A stretch of 64,000 bases of DNA, taken from Woeseiaceae bacterium. GTDB taxonomy: Bacteria; Pseudomonadota; Gammaproteobacteria; Steroidobacterales; Woeseiaceae. The stretch is taken from the NCBI GenBank assembly GCA_013043165.1, contig JABDOQ010000021.1, forward strand, positions 1-64,000. The letters run 5' to 3'. Position numbers and translations under genes: made by a program. The notes beneath the pieces are model-generated. The model was not told the DNA's origin. It was given only the letters and a program-made list of their open reading frames with translations, and did not search any database. Below are positions 48,340 through 57,828 of the stretch, one piece after another; position 1 is the stretch's first letter; every line of letters starts with the position of its first letter.

Positions 48340-49740
48340 CTAGAGCGCCTTCAAAACTTCGTCCAGGGTTTCTTTCGCGTCACCGAAAAGCATGCGCGTA
48401 TTTTCCTTGAAGAACAGTGGGTTTTGAACGCCAGCGTAACCGGTAGCCATACTGCGTTTCAGCACTATCGATGTCGAGCCTTTCCAGACCTCGAGCACCG
48501 GCATGCCCGCGATCGGACTGTCCGGCTCTTCCTGTGCCGATGGATTTACGATGTCGTTTGCGCCGATCACAACCGAGACATCGACGTCCGGAAAATCATC
48601 GTTGACTTCGTCCATTTCAAAAACGATGTCATAAGGTACCCTGGCCTCCGCAAGCAATACGTTCATGTGGCCGGGCATTCGGCCTGCGACCGGGTGAATG
48701 CCGAATCGAACATTGACGCCCTTTTCCCGCAATACGCGTGTAATTTCGAACACCGTGTGCTGCGCCTGTGCAACCGCCATTCCATAGCCAGGAACGATCA
48801 TGACTTCTTTTGCGCTGGCCAGCAAAGCCGCTGTTTCCTGCGGATCGATCGGATAGACCTCGCCCTGTTCCACGCCGTCGCTGCTCGCCGGCGTTCCCCC
48901 ACCGGTACCGAATCCGCCGGCGATGACAGCGATAAAACGACGATTCATTGCGCGGCACATGATGTAGCTCAGAATCGCACCGCTTGAGCCAACCAGCGCC
49001 CCTGTGACGATCAGCAGGTCGTTGTTGAGCATGAAGCCGGTCGCGGAGGCCGCCCATCCGGAATAACTGTTAAGCATCGAAACCACGACGGGCATGTCTG
49101 CGCCGCCAATTGCCATCACCATGTGAATGCCGAACAGCAGCGCGATAACCGTCATGATTATTAGCGGAGTTATGCCGCCGCCAGCGGCAGACTGCAGCAC
49201 GAATTCACGACCGAACCAGATCGCACCTATCAACAATGCGAGATTCATCCAATGACGTGCTGGCAGCAGCATCGGGCTGCCACCGATACGGCCCGACAAT
49301 TTGCCAAATGCGATCACCGACCCTGAAAAAGTGACCGCGCCAATCAGGATGCCAAGATAGGTTTCTATATCGTGAATCGTCAGGTCGATGCCGACGTAAT
49401 GTTTGTTCGGATCCATGAAGCTCGCGAAACCGACCGCCACGGCCGCAAGACCGACAAGGCTGTGAAGAACGGCAACAAGCTCGGGCATTTGCGTCATTTG
49501 CACGCGGCGGGCGAGCACGAGACCAATACTGCCACCAACAAGCAGCGCCACAATGAGCAGGCCGAAATTTTGCGTCACGTTCTCGCTGAAAATCGTTGCG
49601 AGCAGGGCGATGATCATGCCGAAAATGCCGTACCAGTTGCCGCGTCGGGCGGTTTCCTGGTTGGAAAGTCCGCCAAGTGCCAGTATGAAGAGTACCGTCG
49701 CTACGATGTAGGAAACGGTAACCACGCCTGTAGGAATCAT
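48340..49740 (-). CDS. pntB: NAD(P) transhydrogenase subunit beta
   Basis: PntB carries most of the proton channel and the NADP(H)-binding domain III. In 466 residues it has about eight to nine membrane helices and the C-terminal domain with [40 protein letters not shown] and [13 protein letters not shown]. With PntA it makes NADPH from NADH, driven by the proton gradient. Its ATG follows the pntA stop by seven bases. Confidence 0.97.
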   Translation of the reverse strand: MIPTGVVTVSYIVATVLFILALGGLSNQETARRGNWYGIFGMIIALLATIFSENVTQNFGLLIVALLVGGSIGLVLARRVQMTQMPELVAVLHSLVGLAAVAVGFASFMDPNKHYVGIDLTIHDIETYLGILIGAVTFSGSVIAFGKLSGRIGGSPMLLPARHWMNLALLIGAIWFGREFVLQSAAGGGITPLIIMTVIALLFGIHMVMAIGGADMPVVVSMLNSYSGWAASATGFMLNNDLLIVTGALVGSSGAILSYIMCRAMNRRFIAVIAGGFGTGGGTPASSDGVEQGEVYPIDPQETAALLASAKEVMIVPGYGMAVAQAQHTVFEITRVLREKGVNVRFGIHPVAGRMPGHMNVLLAEARVPYDIVFEMDEVNDDFPDVDVSVVIGANDIVNPSAQEEPDSPIAGMPVLEVWKGSTSIVLKRSMATGYAGVQNPLFFKENTRMLFGDAKETLDEVLKAL

Positions 49741-49747
49741 TTCGACC

Positions 49748-51286
49748 TCACTTCCTGAACATTTCGAGCATGCGGCGCGTCACGGCAAAACCGCCGGCAA
49801 TATTGATGCTCGTTATCATCACCGTAGCCAAAGCAACCCACATGATGATTTTGTCGGTCGAGCTGATTTGAAGGAGTGCGCCGATGACAATGATGCTCGA
49901 TATCGCATTCGTGACACTCATGAGCGGTGTATGTAGTGCAGGCGTTACGTTCCAGATGACCATGTAGCCGACAAAACACGCCAGCACGAACACCGTGAAG
50001 TGCGCCATGAACGACTCCGGTGCAACCGCGCCCAGGCCGAGTAGCGCGGCTCCACCAACAATGGCCGCGACAATGGGCCCGATCACCGAGCGTTTCTTTT
50101 GCGGGACTGCGGCCGGGGCCGGCGCAGGTTTCGCTTTCGGCGGTGCCGCGGAAAGTTTCGGTGCGGGCGGCGGCCATGTTGTTTTGCCGTCCCTGCAAAC
50201 GGTCGCCCCACGAACGACTTCGTCTTCAAAATCGACGACGATGTTGCCATCTTTTTCCGGTGTCAGTTCGGAAATCAGGTGCTTCAGGTTGGTCGCGTAT
50301 AGCTGACTGGACTGGGTCGCCAGTCGACTCGGCAAATCGGTATATCCGATTATCGAAACACCGTTTACCTGCACAACCTCGTCTGCTTTCGTGAGCTCGC
50401 AGTTGCCTCCCTGCTCAGCCGCAAGGTCGACAATCACGCTGCCGTCCTTCATCGACCGGACCATGTCCGCCGTGATCAGCCTGGGGGCGGGTTTGCCCGG
50501 AATCAGCGCCGTGGTAATGATGATGTCGACATCTTTCGCCTGCTCGGCGAATAAGGCCATCTCGGCTTTAATGAACTCCTCGCTCATGACTTTGGCGTAG
50601 CCGCCTTCCCCTGAACCGTCTTCGTCATCTTCGAAATCGAGCATCAGGAACTCGGCGTCCATGCTTTCGACCTGCTCTTTGACTTCGGGGCGGGTGTCAA
50701 ATGCGCGAACGATCGCGCCCATGCTCTTCGCTGCTCCGATGGCAGCCAGCCCGGCAACACCGGCGCCAATAACCATCACTTTCGCCGGCGGCACCTTGCC
50801 GGCTGCGGTGATTTGCCCTGTAAAGAAACGACCGAAATGCTGGGCGGCTTCGACGACCGCACGGTAACCCGCAATATTGGCCATCGAACTGAGCGCGTCC
50901 ATTTTCTGCGCACGAGAGATGCGCGGCACGCTGTCCATCGCCATCACCGTCGCACCGCTTTCGGTCAGCTGCTCGAGCAGTTCCGTGTTTTGACCTGGCC
51001 ATAAGAAACTGATCAAGGTCTGGTCGGGGCGCAGCGCTGCCGCTTCGGCACCCTCTGGTGCCCTGACCTTGAGAATCAGGTCGGCATGCATCCACAGGTC
51101 GCTGCTCGAGTCGATGACATCGCATCCGGCTTCCCGGTAAGCGTCATCCGAGTAGCTCGCCGCGGCACCGGCATTCGTTTCGACGGCGACACTGAATCCG
51201 AGTTTGATCAGCTGGGCGGCAACGTCAGGCGTCGTCGCGACACGCCGCTCACCTGCATGCATTTCTTTCGGGACACCGATTTTCAT
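49748..51286 (-). CDS. pntA: NAD(P) transhydrogenase subunit alpha
   Basis: PntA holds the NAD(H)-binding domain I and part of the membrane domain. The ATG at 51286 ([20 protein letters not shown]) has GGAGG just ahead; the reading to 51373 would run across the terminator and is wrong. The 512-residue product has [28 protein letters not shown] (nucleotide fold), and [20 protein letters not shown]. An Ala/Pro/Lys-rich linker near residue 375-410 precedes the C-terminal helices. This is the fused alpha type as in E. coli. Confidence 0.96.
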   Translation of the reverse strand: MKIGVPKEMHAGERRVATTPDVAAQLIKLGFSVAVETNAGAAASYSDDAYREAGCDVIDSSSDLWMHADLILKVRAPEGAEAAALRPDQTLISFLWPGQNTELLEQLTESGATVMAMDSVPRISRAQKMDALSSMANIAGYRAVVEAAQHFGRFFTGQITAAGKVPPAKVMVIGAGVAGLAAIGAAKSMGAIVRAFDTRPEVKEQVESMDAEFLMLDFEDDEDGSGEGGYAKVMSEEFIKAEMALFAEQAKDVDIIITTALIPGKPAPRLITADMVRSMKDGSVIVDLAAEQGGNCELTKADEVVQVNGVSIIGYTDLPSRLATQSSQLYATNLKHLISELTPEKDGNIVVDFEDEVVRGATVCRDGKTTWPPPAPKLSAAPPKAKPAPAPAAVPQKKRSVIGPIVAAIVGGAALLGLGAVAPESFMAHFTVFVLACFVGYMVIWNVTPALHTPLMSVTNAISSIIVIGALLQISSTDKIIMWVALATVMITSINIAGGFAVTRRMLEMFRK

Positions 51287-51343
51287 TCGTACGCCTCCAA
51301 TTGGACTGCGGCAGTGTAACGAACACCTTCTATGCACACAAAG

Positions 51344-51370
51344 AAAAAGGCCTCCAATTGGAGGCCTTTT
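51344..51370 (-). terminator. Rho-independent terminator of the DUF3106-like gene
   Basis: GGCCTCCAATTGGAGGCC is a perfect 18-base palindrome followed on the minus strand by five T. It lies between the DUF3106-like gene (51393-51878) and pntA. Confidence 0.93.
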
Positions 51371-51392
51371 CACAAGGATTTACCGCGGCGGC

Positions 51393-51878
51393 TTAGTCGC
51401 GACGGGCGGGGCGAGGGCGTTTTGCCAGGCGGTCTCGCAAACGCTGCCGCTGTTCGGGCGTCATGCGTTTGTAGCGGTCCCGAAGTTGTCTGCGGCGGTC
51501 CGCGTTCATCTCGCGATACTGACGAAAATTCTTGCGAATACGCTCCTGCTCGTTCGGAGGCAGGCTCCTGAAAATTTGTGCACGCTCCCGAATCAGTGCG
51601 CGCCGGTCGTCTGCGAGGTCGCGCCAGGCACGAAATCGTTTCCGCGCGTCCTTGCGCTGTTGCCGCGACATACCGTCCCAGCGGTCGGCACCGCGCGACA
51701 ATCTCTGCTGGCGCTCGGCCGGCAATGTATCCCAGCTTTCTTCAAGCTGACTCAGCACCGCGCGCTGACCGTCGCTCAGGCTGTCCCAGTTTACGCCGTC
51801 TTCCTGGGCAACAGCCGTGCCCAAAATCAGCATCGCGGCAACCGCGATTATGGTTATGGCATTTGCCTTAACGTTCAT
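51393..51878 (-). CDS. Secreted Arg-rich DUF3106-like protein
   Basis: From ATG at 51878 the 161-residue protein has a signal peptide ending GTAVAQ near residue 24. The mature part is unusually rich in Arg and Gln and is built from short repeated turns: LSDGQRAVL, LPAERQQRLSRGADRWDGMS, RQQRKDARKRFRAWRDL, LPPNEQERIRKNFRQYREM, MTPEQRQRLRDRLAKR. The W and R pattern resembles DUF3106 proteins, which lie beside ECF sigma genes in Burkholderiales. It is the last gene of the four-gene cluster and has its own terminator. Function unknown. Confidence 0.8.
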   Translation of the reverse strand: MNVKANAITIIAVAAMLILGTAVAQEDGVNWDSLSDGQRAVLSQLEESWDTLPAERQQRLSRGADRWDGMSRQQRKDARKRFRAWRDLADDRRALIRERAQIFRSLPPNEQERIRKNFRQYREMNADRRRQLRDRYKRMTPEQRQRLRDRLAKRPRPARRD

Positions 51879-52107
51879 CTTCTGTCTCCATCGATTCTTC
51901 ACCTTTCGGTACAGGATCGCTCCGTTCATTATTGCCAGCCGTCATCGCTTCGTCGAGGATCAGCCAGTCTTCATCTGATTCTTCCCACATTCCGAGGTAT
52001 TCCAGAAACTCCATATCCGGCATGTCTTTCTCGTCAGCGCACACCAGTCCGCCGCTGCCCAACAATATTCCGCACGTCAATGCTTCCAATGTGCGCTTAG
52101 CTGACAT
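51868..52107 (-). CDS. Very small acidic secreted protein
   Basis: The 79-residue product from ATG at 52107 begins with a signal peptide-like hydrophobic stretch (ALTCGILLGSGGLVCA) and then is strongly acidic: DMPDMEFLEYLGMWEESDED, then WLILDE and a Glu-rich end. It overlaps the end of the anti-sigma-like gene by 11 bases and the DUF3106-like start by 11 bases, so all are probably co-translated. No family is known to me. The acidic, aromatic pattern resembles the periplasmic tail of its upstream neighbour. Confidence 0.7.
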   Translation of the reverse strand: MSAKRTLEALTCGILLGSGGLVCADEKDMPDMEFLEYLGMWEESDEDWLILDEAMTAGNNERSDPVPKGEESMETEDER

Positions 52108-52453
52108 CGCTATCCATGTCCGCACTGTCTATCCAGCTGTAAAACTCAAGCTCCTCGAGCATCTCGATGCTGTCTTCGCCCAGCAGGATTTCCATGTCGG
52201 TCACATTCGCCGCCTCGGGAAAATCGTCAATCGCTGTCGGACTTTGCAGAAGCATCACGGCGACCAGTACGGCAGCGGCAACGCCTGTCGCCGGCATCCA
52301 GTGTGACCACCGGCGTCCCGGGCGCTGTAGCTCGGCAAGCGCTTCGTGGCGACCGCGATTTAGCCTCGATAGTGTCGCTGCATCCAGCTTCTCAACCGAC
52401 TCGTCGAAGGTGGCTTTCAGTTGTCTGCCAAACGTGTCATCTGGTTTGTTCAT
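52097..52453 (-). CDS. Single-pass membrane protein, possible anti-sigma factor
   Basis: The 118-residue protein has a short charged N-terminal part (about residues 1-50; LDAATLSRLNRGRHEALAEL), one membrane helix (ATGVAAAVLVAVMLLQ, about 55-70) and an acidic C-terminal tail (MEILLGEDSIEMLEELEFYS and more). This arrangement, directly behind an ECF sigma gene, suggests a membrane anchor or anti-sigma role, but no zinc-binding motif of the ZAS type is visible. It resembles small proteins that neighbour sigma factors in Burkholderiales (DUF3619-like); this is recall, not a search. Confidence 0.65.
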   Translation of the reverse strand: MNKPDDTFGRQLKATFDESVEKLDAATLSRLNRGRHEALAELQRPGRRWSHWMPATGVAAAVLVAVMLLQSPTAIDDFPEAANVTDMEILLGEDSIEMLEELEFYSWIDSADMDSDVS

Positions 52454-52464
52454 GGTCTTCCTTC

Positions 52465-53088
52465 CTACGACCCGCGCTCTTCGGGCCGGTGCTCTTCCAG
52501 TTGTTCTCGCAATGCATGTACGGCACGCGAGTAGTGTGTTTTGACGCTGCCCTCACTGCAGCCCATTGCCACCGCAGTCCCGGCAACGTCCAGGCCCTCG
52601 AACATGCGCAGCATGAAAGCTTCACGCTGTCGCGCGGGCAGGTCATGCACGGCGCCGTCAAGACGCTCCATGGCCTCGTTGTTCGAGAGCTCTTCTTCGG
52701 GCGCCCGCCCAATCGGGTCGGGTGCCGACGCAATTGCGTCGTAGTCATTGTCGTCCGAGGCCTTCTTGCCAAACCAGACCATGACGCGGTTGCGCACCGC
52801 CTGTCGGCGATGCCAGTCACGAACGCCATTTTGCAAAATGCGGTAGAACAACGGTGTCCATTCCTCGCGACTGCGTTCCGAGTAGCTGCGCACCAGCTTG
52901 ATCATCGCATCCTGGACAAGGTCCAGTGCCTCGTCGCGATCCCGAATTCCGATTTCGGCGATTCGCAGCGCACGCCGCTCCACCTCGGCCAGAAACTGGT
53001 TCAATTGCCGTTCTTTTTGCAGTGCTCGCGTCCCTGTTTTTGGCGTGCCGGAACAAGATACCGCAAAAACCGCGGTGCTGACGTCCAT
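52465..53088 (-). CDS. ECF-type RNA polymerase sigma factor
   Basis: The 207-residue protein begins MDVSTAVFAVSC and includes sigma region 2 (VERRALRIAEIGIRDRDEAL and LVQDAMIKLVRSY) and region 4 with the helix-turn-helix DVAGTAVAMGCSEGSVKTHY. Region 2.4-like residues WTPLFYRILQNGVRDWHRRQ are clear. The start at 53088 fits ECF length; the frame extends to 53235 but covers the priA upstream region. A loop of about 45 residues between regions 2 and 4 (GKKASDDNDYDAIASAPDP) is acidic. It heads the cluster with the membrane protein, the acidic protein and the DUF3106-like protein. Confidence 0.88.
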   Translation of the reverse strand: MDVSTAVFAVSCSGTPKTGTRALQKERQLNQFLAEVERRALRIAEIGIRDRDEALDLVQDAMIKLVRSYSERSREEWTPLFYRILQNGVRDWHRRQAVRNRVMVWFGKKASDDNDYDAIASAPDPIGRAPEEELSNNEAMERLDGAVHDLPARQREAFMLRMFEGLDVAGTAVAMGCSEGSVKTHYSRAVHALREQLEEHRPEERGS

Positions 53089-53242
53089 ATCTCTTGACTC
53101 CACGACGAGGTCATCTAACTTGTCTCCCTTGTTTAACGGCCGAACCCGGGCCCAGGTTGACAGCATCCGGGACCATTTGGCCATATTATGTAAAATTTCT
53201 GAGTGATTCCCGATTAACGACGGACCCATACTCAACGTCGCT

Positions 53243-55420
53243 GTGAACGTGCCTTTGTCGCGCTTGTTCGACTATTTGCCACCCAGGGACGACGTCGCCC
53301 CGGCCGTGGGTTGCCGGGTCCTCGTGCCTTTCGGCCGTCGCCACCAGGTCGGCCTCGTGCTCGAGCATTCGGCCGAATCCTCGCTGCCGCCGGGAAAGAT
53401 CCGACGCTGCGATGCGGCCATCGACGAAGCGGCCCTGATATCCGCAACGGACCTGCGATTGATCCGCTTTACCAGCGACTACTACCACCATCCCATAGGC
53501 GAGGTCGTCGCGGCCGCCCTGCCCGCGCTGCTGCGGCAAGGTAAAGCGCTGCATCCAACCGTGGAAACCATCGCCGTCTCCGATCTGGGTCAATCCCGGG
53601 ACGCCGCAGCGCTGGCGAGGCGGGCGCCTAAACAGGCCGAGTTGCTCGAATTCCTGGTCGATGCCGGAGGCAATGGCGTCGATGCTGATCGGCTGACCGA
53701 AGAGCTGCCGAATTGGCGGCGTGTAGCCAGAGCGCTGTTCGAAAAAGGCTACATCGCGCGTTCCGAATTGCGAACCGAGGATTTCGACGAAACGCTCGCG
53801 AGCGCCAGGGCCGACAGCCTGGTTCTGAATGAGGACCAGCAAAAGGCCGTCGCGATTTTGCGGGCCAGCGATCATTTCGGCGCCTACCTGCTTGACGGCG
53901 TTACGGGTAGCGGCAAGACCGAGATATACCTGCAGCGCATGCGGGACGTCATCGAACAGGGCAAGCAGGTGCTCGTGCTTGCGCCCGAGATCGGACTGAC
54001 GCCGCAACTCGTCGCGCGACTTCGGGATCGCCTCGGTATCGAGCCGGCATTGTTTCATTCAGGTCTTACAGACACCGAACGCCTGACAGCGTGGCGCGCG
54101 GCGCGCGGTGGCACAGCCCACCTGCTGGTAGGAACTCGCTCGGCGGTCTTCACGCCCCTGAAAAATCCGGGATTGATCGTCGTTGACGAAGAACACGACC
54201 ATTCCTTCAAACAGCAGGAGGGTCTGCGTTACTCGGCGCGGGATCTCGCGATCGTGCGTGCAAAACACCTCGACGTGCCGGTCATCCTTGGGTCGGCGAC
54301 GCCGACGCTGGAGATGCTGCAGCACTGTCGCGAAGGCAAATACAAGCACATTCGCTTGCCGGTTCGCGCCGGCAGCGCAGAGCCACCCATCATGCGTCTC
54401 GTCGACACGATCCGGGCGCCAGCCGCTGACGGAATCAGTGAGCCTCTCAGGGAAGCAATCCACGCCCATCTCGGCTCCGCTGGACAGGCGCTGATTTTTC
54501 TTAACCGACGTGGATTCGCCCCGACGCTCATCTGTGCCAGCTGCGGGCACATAGCCGGCTGCGATCGATGCGATTCCCGCCTTACCGTGCATGCACACAG
54601 CAACCAACTGCGCTGCCATCACTGTGGCGCCTGCCGTTCGCTCGACACTCGTTGCGGCGAGTGTGGAGAAGTCGTCAAGCCACTCGGCGAGGGTACGCAG
54701 CGGCTGGAAGAAGCGCTGCGCGCTCAATTTCCCGAACATTCGATTATGCGCGTTGACAGCGACAGCACGAAACGCAAAGGTGCAATGCACGAGGTGCTCG
54801 AGCAGGCAACGGAGGGTGACGCAGACATCCTTGTGGGTACACAGATGCTGTCCAAGGGCCACCATTTTCCAAAGCTCTCGCTAGTAGGCATCGTCAATGC
54901 AGACCAGGGTCTGTTTGGCACCGATTTCCGAAGCGCCGAACGCATGGCGCAGTCGATCGTGCAGGTCGCCGGTCGTGCCGGTCGAGAAAGTCGCCGTGGC
55001 GAGGTCCTGATTCAGACCGCATTCCCGGAGCACCCGTTCTGGTCCACATTGATTACGGGAGGCTACAGCCGGGTTGCCGCCGAGGCCCTGGCTGAGCGCG
55101 AAGTCACGCGCTGGCCGCCATTTACGCGACTGGCACTGCTTCGCTCTGCTGCACATCGTCACGGCGATGCGCTCGGGTTTCTTGAGATTGCGAAACGATC
55201 TGTCGCTGATCGGGCCGATGAAAGCCTGCGTATCCTCGGTCCTGTCGATGCGCCTATGGCGCGCCGGGCAGGCCGTTACCGGGCTCAACTACTGTTGCAA
55301 AGCAGTGATCGGCAAGCGCTGCAAAACCTGCTCCGAGAATTGCGACCTGCCCTCGAGCAGGAGCCCATGGCCCGCAAAGTCCGTTGGTCGATCGATGTTG
55401 ATCCGATCGAATTGTTCTAG
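53243..55420 (+). CDS. priA: Primosomal replication protein N' (PriA helicase)
   Basis: PriA restarts replication at stalled forks as a 3'-5' helicase. The 725-residue product has the N-terminal 3'-binding domain (VPLSRLFDYLPPRDDV, CRVLVPFGR), Walker A GVTGSGKTEIYLQ, DEEHDHSFKQQEG and eight zinc cysteines (CASC, CDRC, CHHC, CGEC, about residues 430-475). FLNRRGFAP and QMLSKGHHFPK are later helicase motifs. The start is GTG at 53243. Homology seems to begin about six residues earlier (ILNVAV), where no ATG, GTG or TTG exists in frame; a TGA at 53204 closes the frame. Confidence 0.95.
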   Translation: MNVPLSRLFDYLPPRDDVAPAVGCRVLVPFGRRHQVGLVLEHSAESSLPPGKIRRCDAAIDEAALISATDLRLIRFTSDYYHHPIGEVVAAALPALLRQGKALHPTVETIAVSDLGQSRDAAALARRAPKQAELLEFLVDAGGNGVDADRLTEELPNWRRVARALFEKGYIARSELRTEDFDETLASARADSLVLNEDQQKAVAILRASDHFGAYLLDGVTGSGKTEIYLQRMRDVIEQGKQVLVLAPEIGLTPQLVARLRDRLGIEPALFHSGLTDTERLTAWRAARGGTAHLLVGTRSAVFTPLKNPGLIVVDEEHDHSFKQQEGLRYSARDLAIVRAKHLDVPVILGSATPTLEMLQHCREGKYKHIRLPVRAGSAEPPIMRLVDTIRAPAADGISEPLREAIHAHLGSAGQALIFLNRRGFAPTLICASCGHIAGCDRCDSRLTVHAHSNQLRCHHCGACRSLDTRCGECGEVVKPLGEGTQRLEEALRAQFPEHSIMRVDSDSTKRKGAMHEVLEQATEGDADILVGTQMLSKGHHFPKLSLVGIVNADQGLFGTDFRSAERMAQSIVQVAGRAGRESRRGEVLIQTAFPEHPFWSTLITGGYSRVAAEALAEREVTRWPPFTRLALLRSAAHRHGDALGFLEIAKRSVADRADESLRILGPVDAPMARRAGRYRAQLLLQSSDRQALQNLLRELRPALEQEPMARKVRWSIDVDPIELF

Positions 55421-55498
55421 CCGGGCGCTTCGAGGGCCCACATTCGAAGAGATATCCGGGTAGAATTGCCGCCTCGCAAAACTCGCCGTCCGTTCTGA

Positions 55499-57250
55499 AT
55501 GAAACACATCGTTGCGCAACTTGTTACAGATGCCCTTGCCGAACTGCCCGAACTGGCCGACGCAGCGGCTGATCTATCGATTGAAAGCACGGTCGAGCGC
55601 ACCCGGGATGCCAGCCATGGCGACTTTGCCACAAATATTGCAATGCGCCTGGCCAAACCTGCGCGAAAGAATCCGCGTGAGCTCGCAGCGAGCATTGTTG
55701 CCGCGCTTGCAGACGATGCCGACGTCGACAGTGTAGATATCGCCGGACCGGGCTTCATCAATTTTCACCTGAACTTGTCCGCTTTTCATGCCGAACTGGA
55801 AACGATTCTGCTGCAGGGCGAGAACTACGGACGGCAGGCATCCAGGGACAGACCGAAGATCCTGCTGGAATTCGTGTCCGCTAACCCGACCGGCCCGCTG
55901 CATGTCGGTCATGGCCGGGGCGCCTCTTTCGGCGCCACGGTTGGCAACCTGCTTGAGGCGGTTGGCTACCCGGTGCATCGCGAGTACTACGTCAACGACG
56001 CGGGCCGGCAGATGGACATTCTTGGCGTGAGCGTCTGGCTGCGCATGCTGGAGAAAGATGGCATTGCCGTCGGCTTTCCCCAGGGTGGTTATCGCGGTGG
56101 CTACATTCGCGACATCGCGGAAACGATCAATACGGATGGCGTGACTTCAGTGTCCGCCGAATCCGTCCTTTCCGGCCTGCCCGCCGATGCGCCCGAAGGT
56201 GATAAGGAAGCCTACCTCGAGGCGCTAATCGGAAAAGCCCGTACCTTGCTGGGCGAAGCCGGTTTCGACCATGTGCGTCAGCAGTCGCTGGAGTTGATTC
56301 GCGATGACATCGAGGACGATCTTGCCGAATTCGGCGTCACGTTCGACACCTGGTATTCCGAGCAGTCCCTGACGAAAACCAATCGCATCGACGACGCGCT
56401 CGAGGTACTCAGAAAGCGCGGCATGCTGTACGAGAAGGACGGCGCAAGCTGGTTTCCGGCGACCGATTTTGGCGACGAGAAGGATCGTGTCGTCATTCGT
56501 GCGAACGGCATCAAGACCTATTTCGCCTCGGACATCGCCTACCACTTCGACAAACGCGAACGCGGTTTCGACCATCTCATCGATATCCTCGGTGCTGACC
56601 ATCACGGTTATTTGGCGCGCGTTCGTGCGGGCCTCGAGGCGATGGGCTACAAGGGCGATGACCTCGAGGTCGAACTCGTGCAGTTCGTAACGCTTTACCG
56701 CGGTGGCAAGAAAATGCAGATGTCCACGCGCTCGGGCGAATTTGACACCCTGCGACAATTGCGCGCCGAGGTTGGCAACGATGCCGCACGTTTTTACTAC
56801 GTATCGCGATCGAATGACCAGCATCTCGACTTCGATCTCGACGTCGCGAAATCGCAGTCCAGCGACAACCCCGTTTACTACATCCAATACGCGCACGCCC
56901 GCATCGCAAGTGTTTTCCGGCAGCTGGCCGAGAAGTCTCTCAAGTGGAATGATACCGAAGGCAGAAATCACCTTGCACTGCTGGTAGAACCCCAGGAAAA
57001 AGCGCTGATGACCTCGTTGAGCCGGTACCCCGAGCTTATCGAACTTTCAGCAAACAACCGCGCGCCGCAGCATCTTGTGCATTACCTGCGCGACCTTGCC
57101 AACGATTTTCATACCTATTACAACGCGCACGCGTTCATTGTCGACGATACGATGCTGCGCGATGCAAGGCTCTACCTGATCTCGGCAACGCGTGTCGTCA
57201 TTGCAAACGGTCTCGGCATACTGGGCGTGTCGGCCCCGGAGAAAATGTAA
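55499..57250 (+). CDS. argS: Arginyl-tRNA synthetase
   Basis: ArgRS charges tRNA-Arg. The 583-residue class I enzyme shows the HIGH-equivalent HVGHGRGAS after FVSANPTGPL, the KMSTRSG-type site KKMQMSTRSGEFDTL, AND HHGYLARV region and the C-terminal anticodon-binding helices. The N-terminal Add-1 domain (MKHIVAQLVTDALAELPE) is complete. Its stop shares a base with the SPOR protein start (TAATG), as in many Gammaproteobacteria. Confidence 0.97.
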   Translation: MKHIVAQLVTDALAELPELADAAADLSIESTVERTRDASHGDFATNIAMRLAKPARKNPRELAASIVAALADDADVDSVDIAGPGFINFHLNLSAFHAELETILLQGENYGRQASRDRPKILLEFVSANPTGPLHVGHGRGASFGATVGNLLEAVGYPVHREYYVNDAGRQMDILGVSVWLRMLEKDGIAVGFPQGGYRGGYIRDIAETINTDGVTSVSAESVLSGLPADAPEGDKEAYLEALIGKARTLLGEAGFDHVRQQSLELIRDDIEDDLAEFGVTFDTWYSEQSLTKTNRIDDALEVLRKRGMLYEKDGASWFPATDFGDEKDRVVIRANGIKTYFASDIAYHFDKRERGFDHLIDILGADHHGYLARVRAGLEAMGYKGDDLEVELVQFVTLYRGGKKMQMSTRSGEFDTLRQLRAEVGNDAARFYYVSRSNDQHLDFDLDVAKSQSSDNPVYYIQYAHARIASVFRQLAEKSLKWNDTEGRNHLALLVEPQEKALMTSLSRYPELIELSANNRAPQHLVHYLRDLANDFHTYYNAHAFIVDDTMLRDARLYLISATRVVIANGLGILGVSAPEKM

Positions 57251-57828
57251 TGGCACAGCGCAAAAAACGTCGCCGAGCGCGTTCGAAAGAGACGCAATAC
57301 CCACCGTTTGTGTGGATGCTGTTCGGTCTCGCGATTGGCCTGTCCGTTGCGGTCGCTGTCTATGTCAAAGACCGTGAACCGTCCAGGGTGCCACAGGCAG
57401 CGGCTCCGCGCCCCGCGAGCATGCAGGGCGCGCTCGATGACAACGACGAACCGGCGACACCATCTGCGAAAATCGAAAACCCCAGGGACAAACGCTTCAC
57501 GTTCTACGACATATTGCCGAATTTCGAGGTCGTCACGCCGGACAAAGAGCCCGAAGTCAAAGCTGACAGGGAACCCAGGGCAATCGAAGAGCCAGGTGTC
57601 TATGTGCTCCAGGCGGGCTCCTTCTCGACGAATCAGGACGCCGACCGGCGGCGCGCCGAACTTGCACTGCACGGCATCGAATCTCATATTCAGCGCGTGA
57701 AAGTGAACGACCGCAATTATCATCGTGTGTACATCGGGCCAACGGACGATCTCGATGAATTGAATCTGCTGCGCAGTCGCTTGCGTGCGGCGAAAATCGA
57801 CGTCCTGCGGATCCGGCTCAGTGACTAG
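57250..57828 (+). CDS. SPOR-domain membrane protein (FtsN-like)
   Basis: The 192-residue protein has a basic cytoplasmic start (MAQRKKRRRARSKETQYPP), one membrane helix (FVWMLFGLAIGLSVAVAVYV), a Pro-rich linker and a C-terminal SPOR domain (GVYVLQAGSFSTNQDADRRR then ELALHGIESHIQRVKVNDRN and VYIGPTDD). SPOR binds denuded peptidoglycan at the septum; the arrangement is that of FtsN-type division proteins, which follow argS in many Gammaproteobacteria. The short E. coli-like FtsN activation segment is not obvious in the linker. Confidence 0.9.
   Translation: MAQRKKRRRARSKETQYPPFVWMLFGLAIGLSVAVAVYVKDREPSRVPQAAAPRPASMQGALDDNDEPATPSAKIENPRDKRFTFYDILPNFEVVTPDKEPEVKADREPRAIEEPGVYVLQAGSFSTNQDADRRRAELALHGIESHIQRVKVNDRNYHRVYIGPTDDLDELNLLRSRLRAAKIDVLRIRLSD

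Noticed and set aside
51301-51373. Longer N-terminus for PntA ([10 protein letters not shown] extension)
   Set aside because: It would translate through the terminator palindrome; the ATG at 51286 has a good ribosome binding site and matches the family start.
54059-54865. Open frame opposite priA
   Set aside because: Antisense to the PriA helicase core; no independent support.
56225-56971. Open frame opposite argS
   Set aside because: Antisense to the catalytic part of ArgS; no motif.
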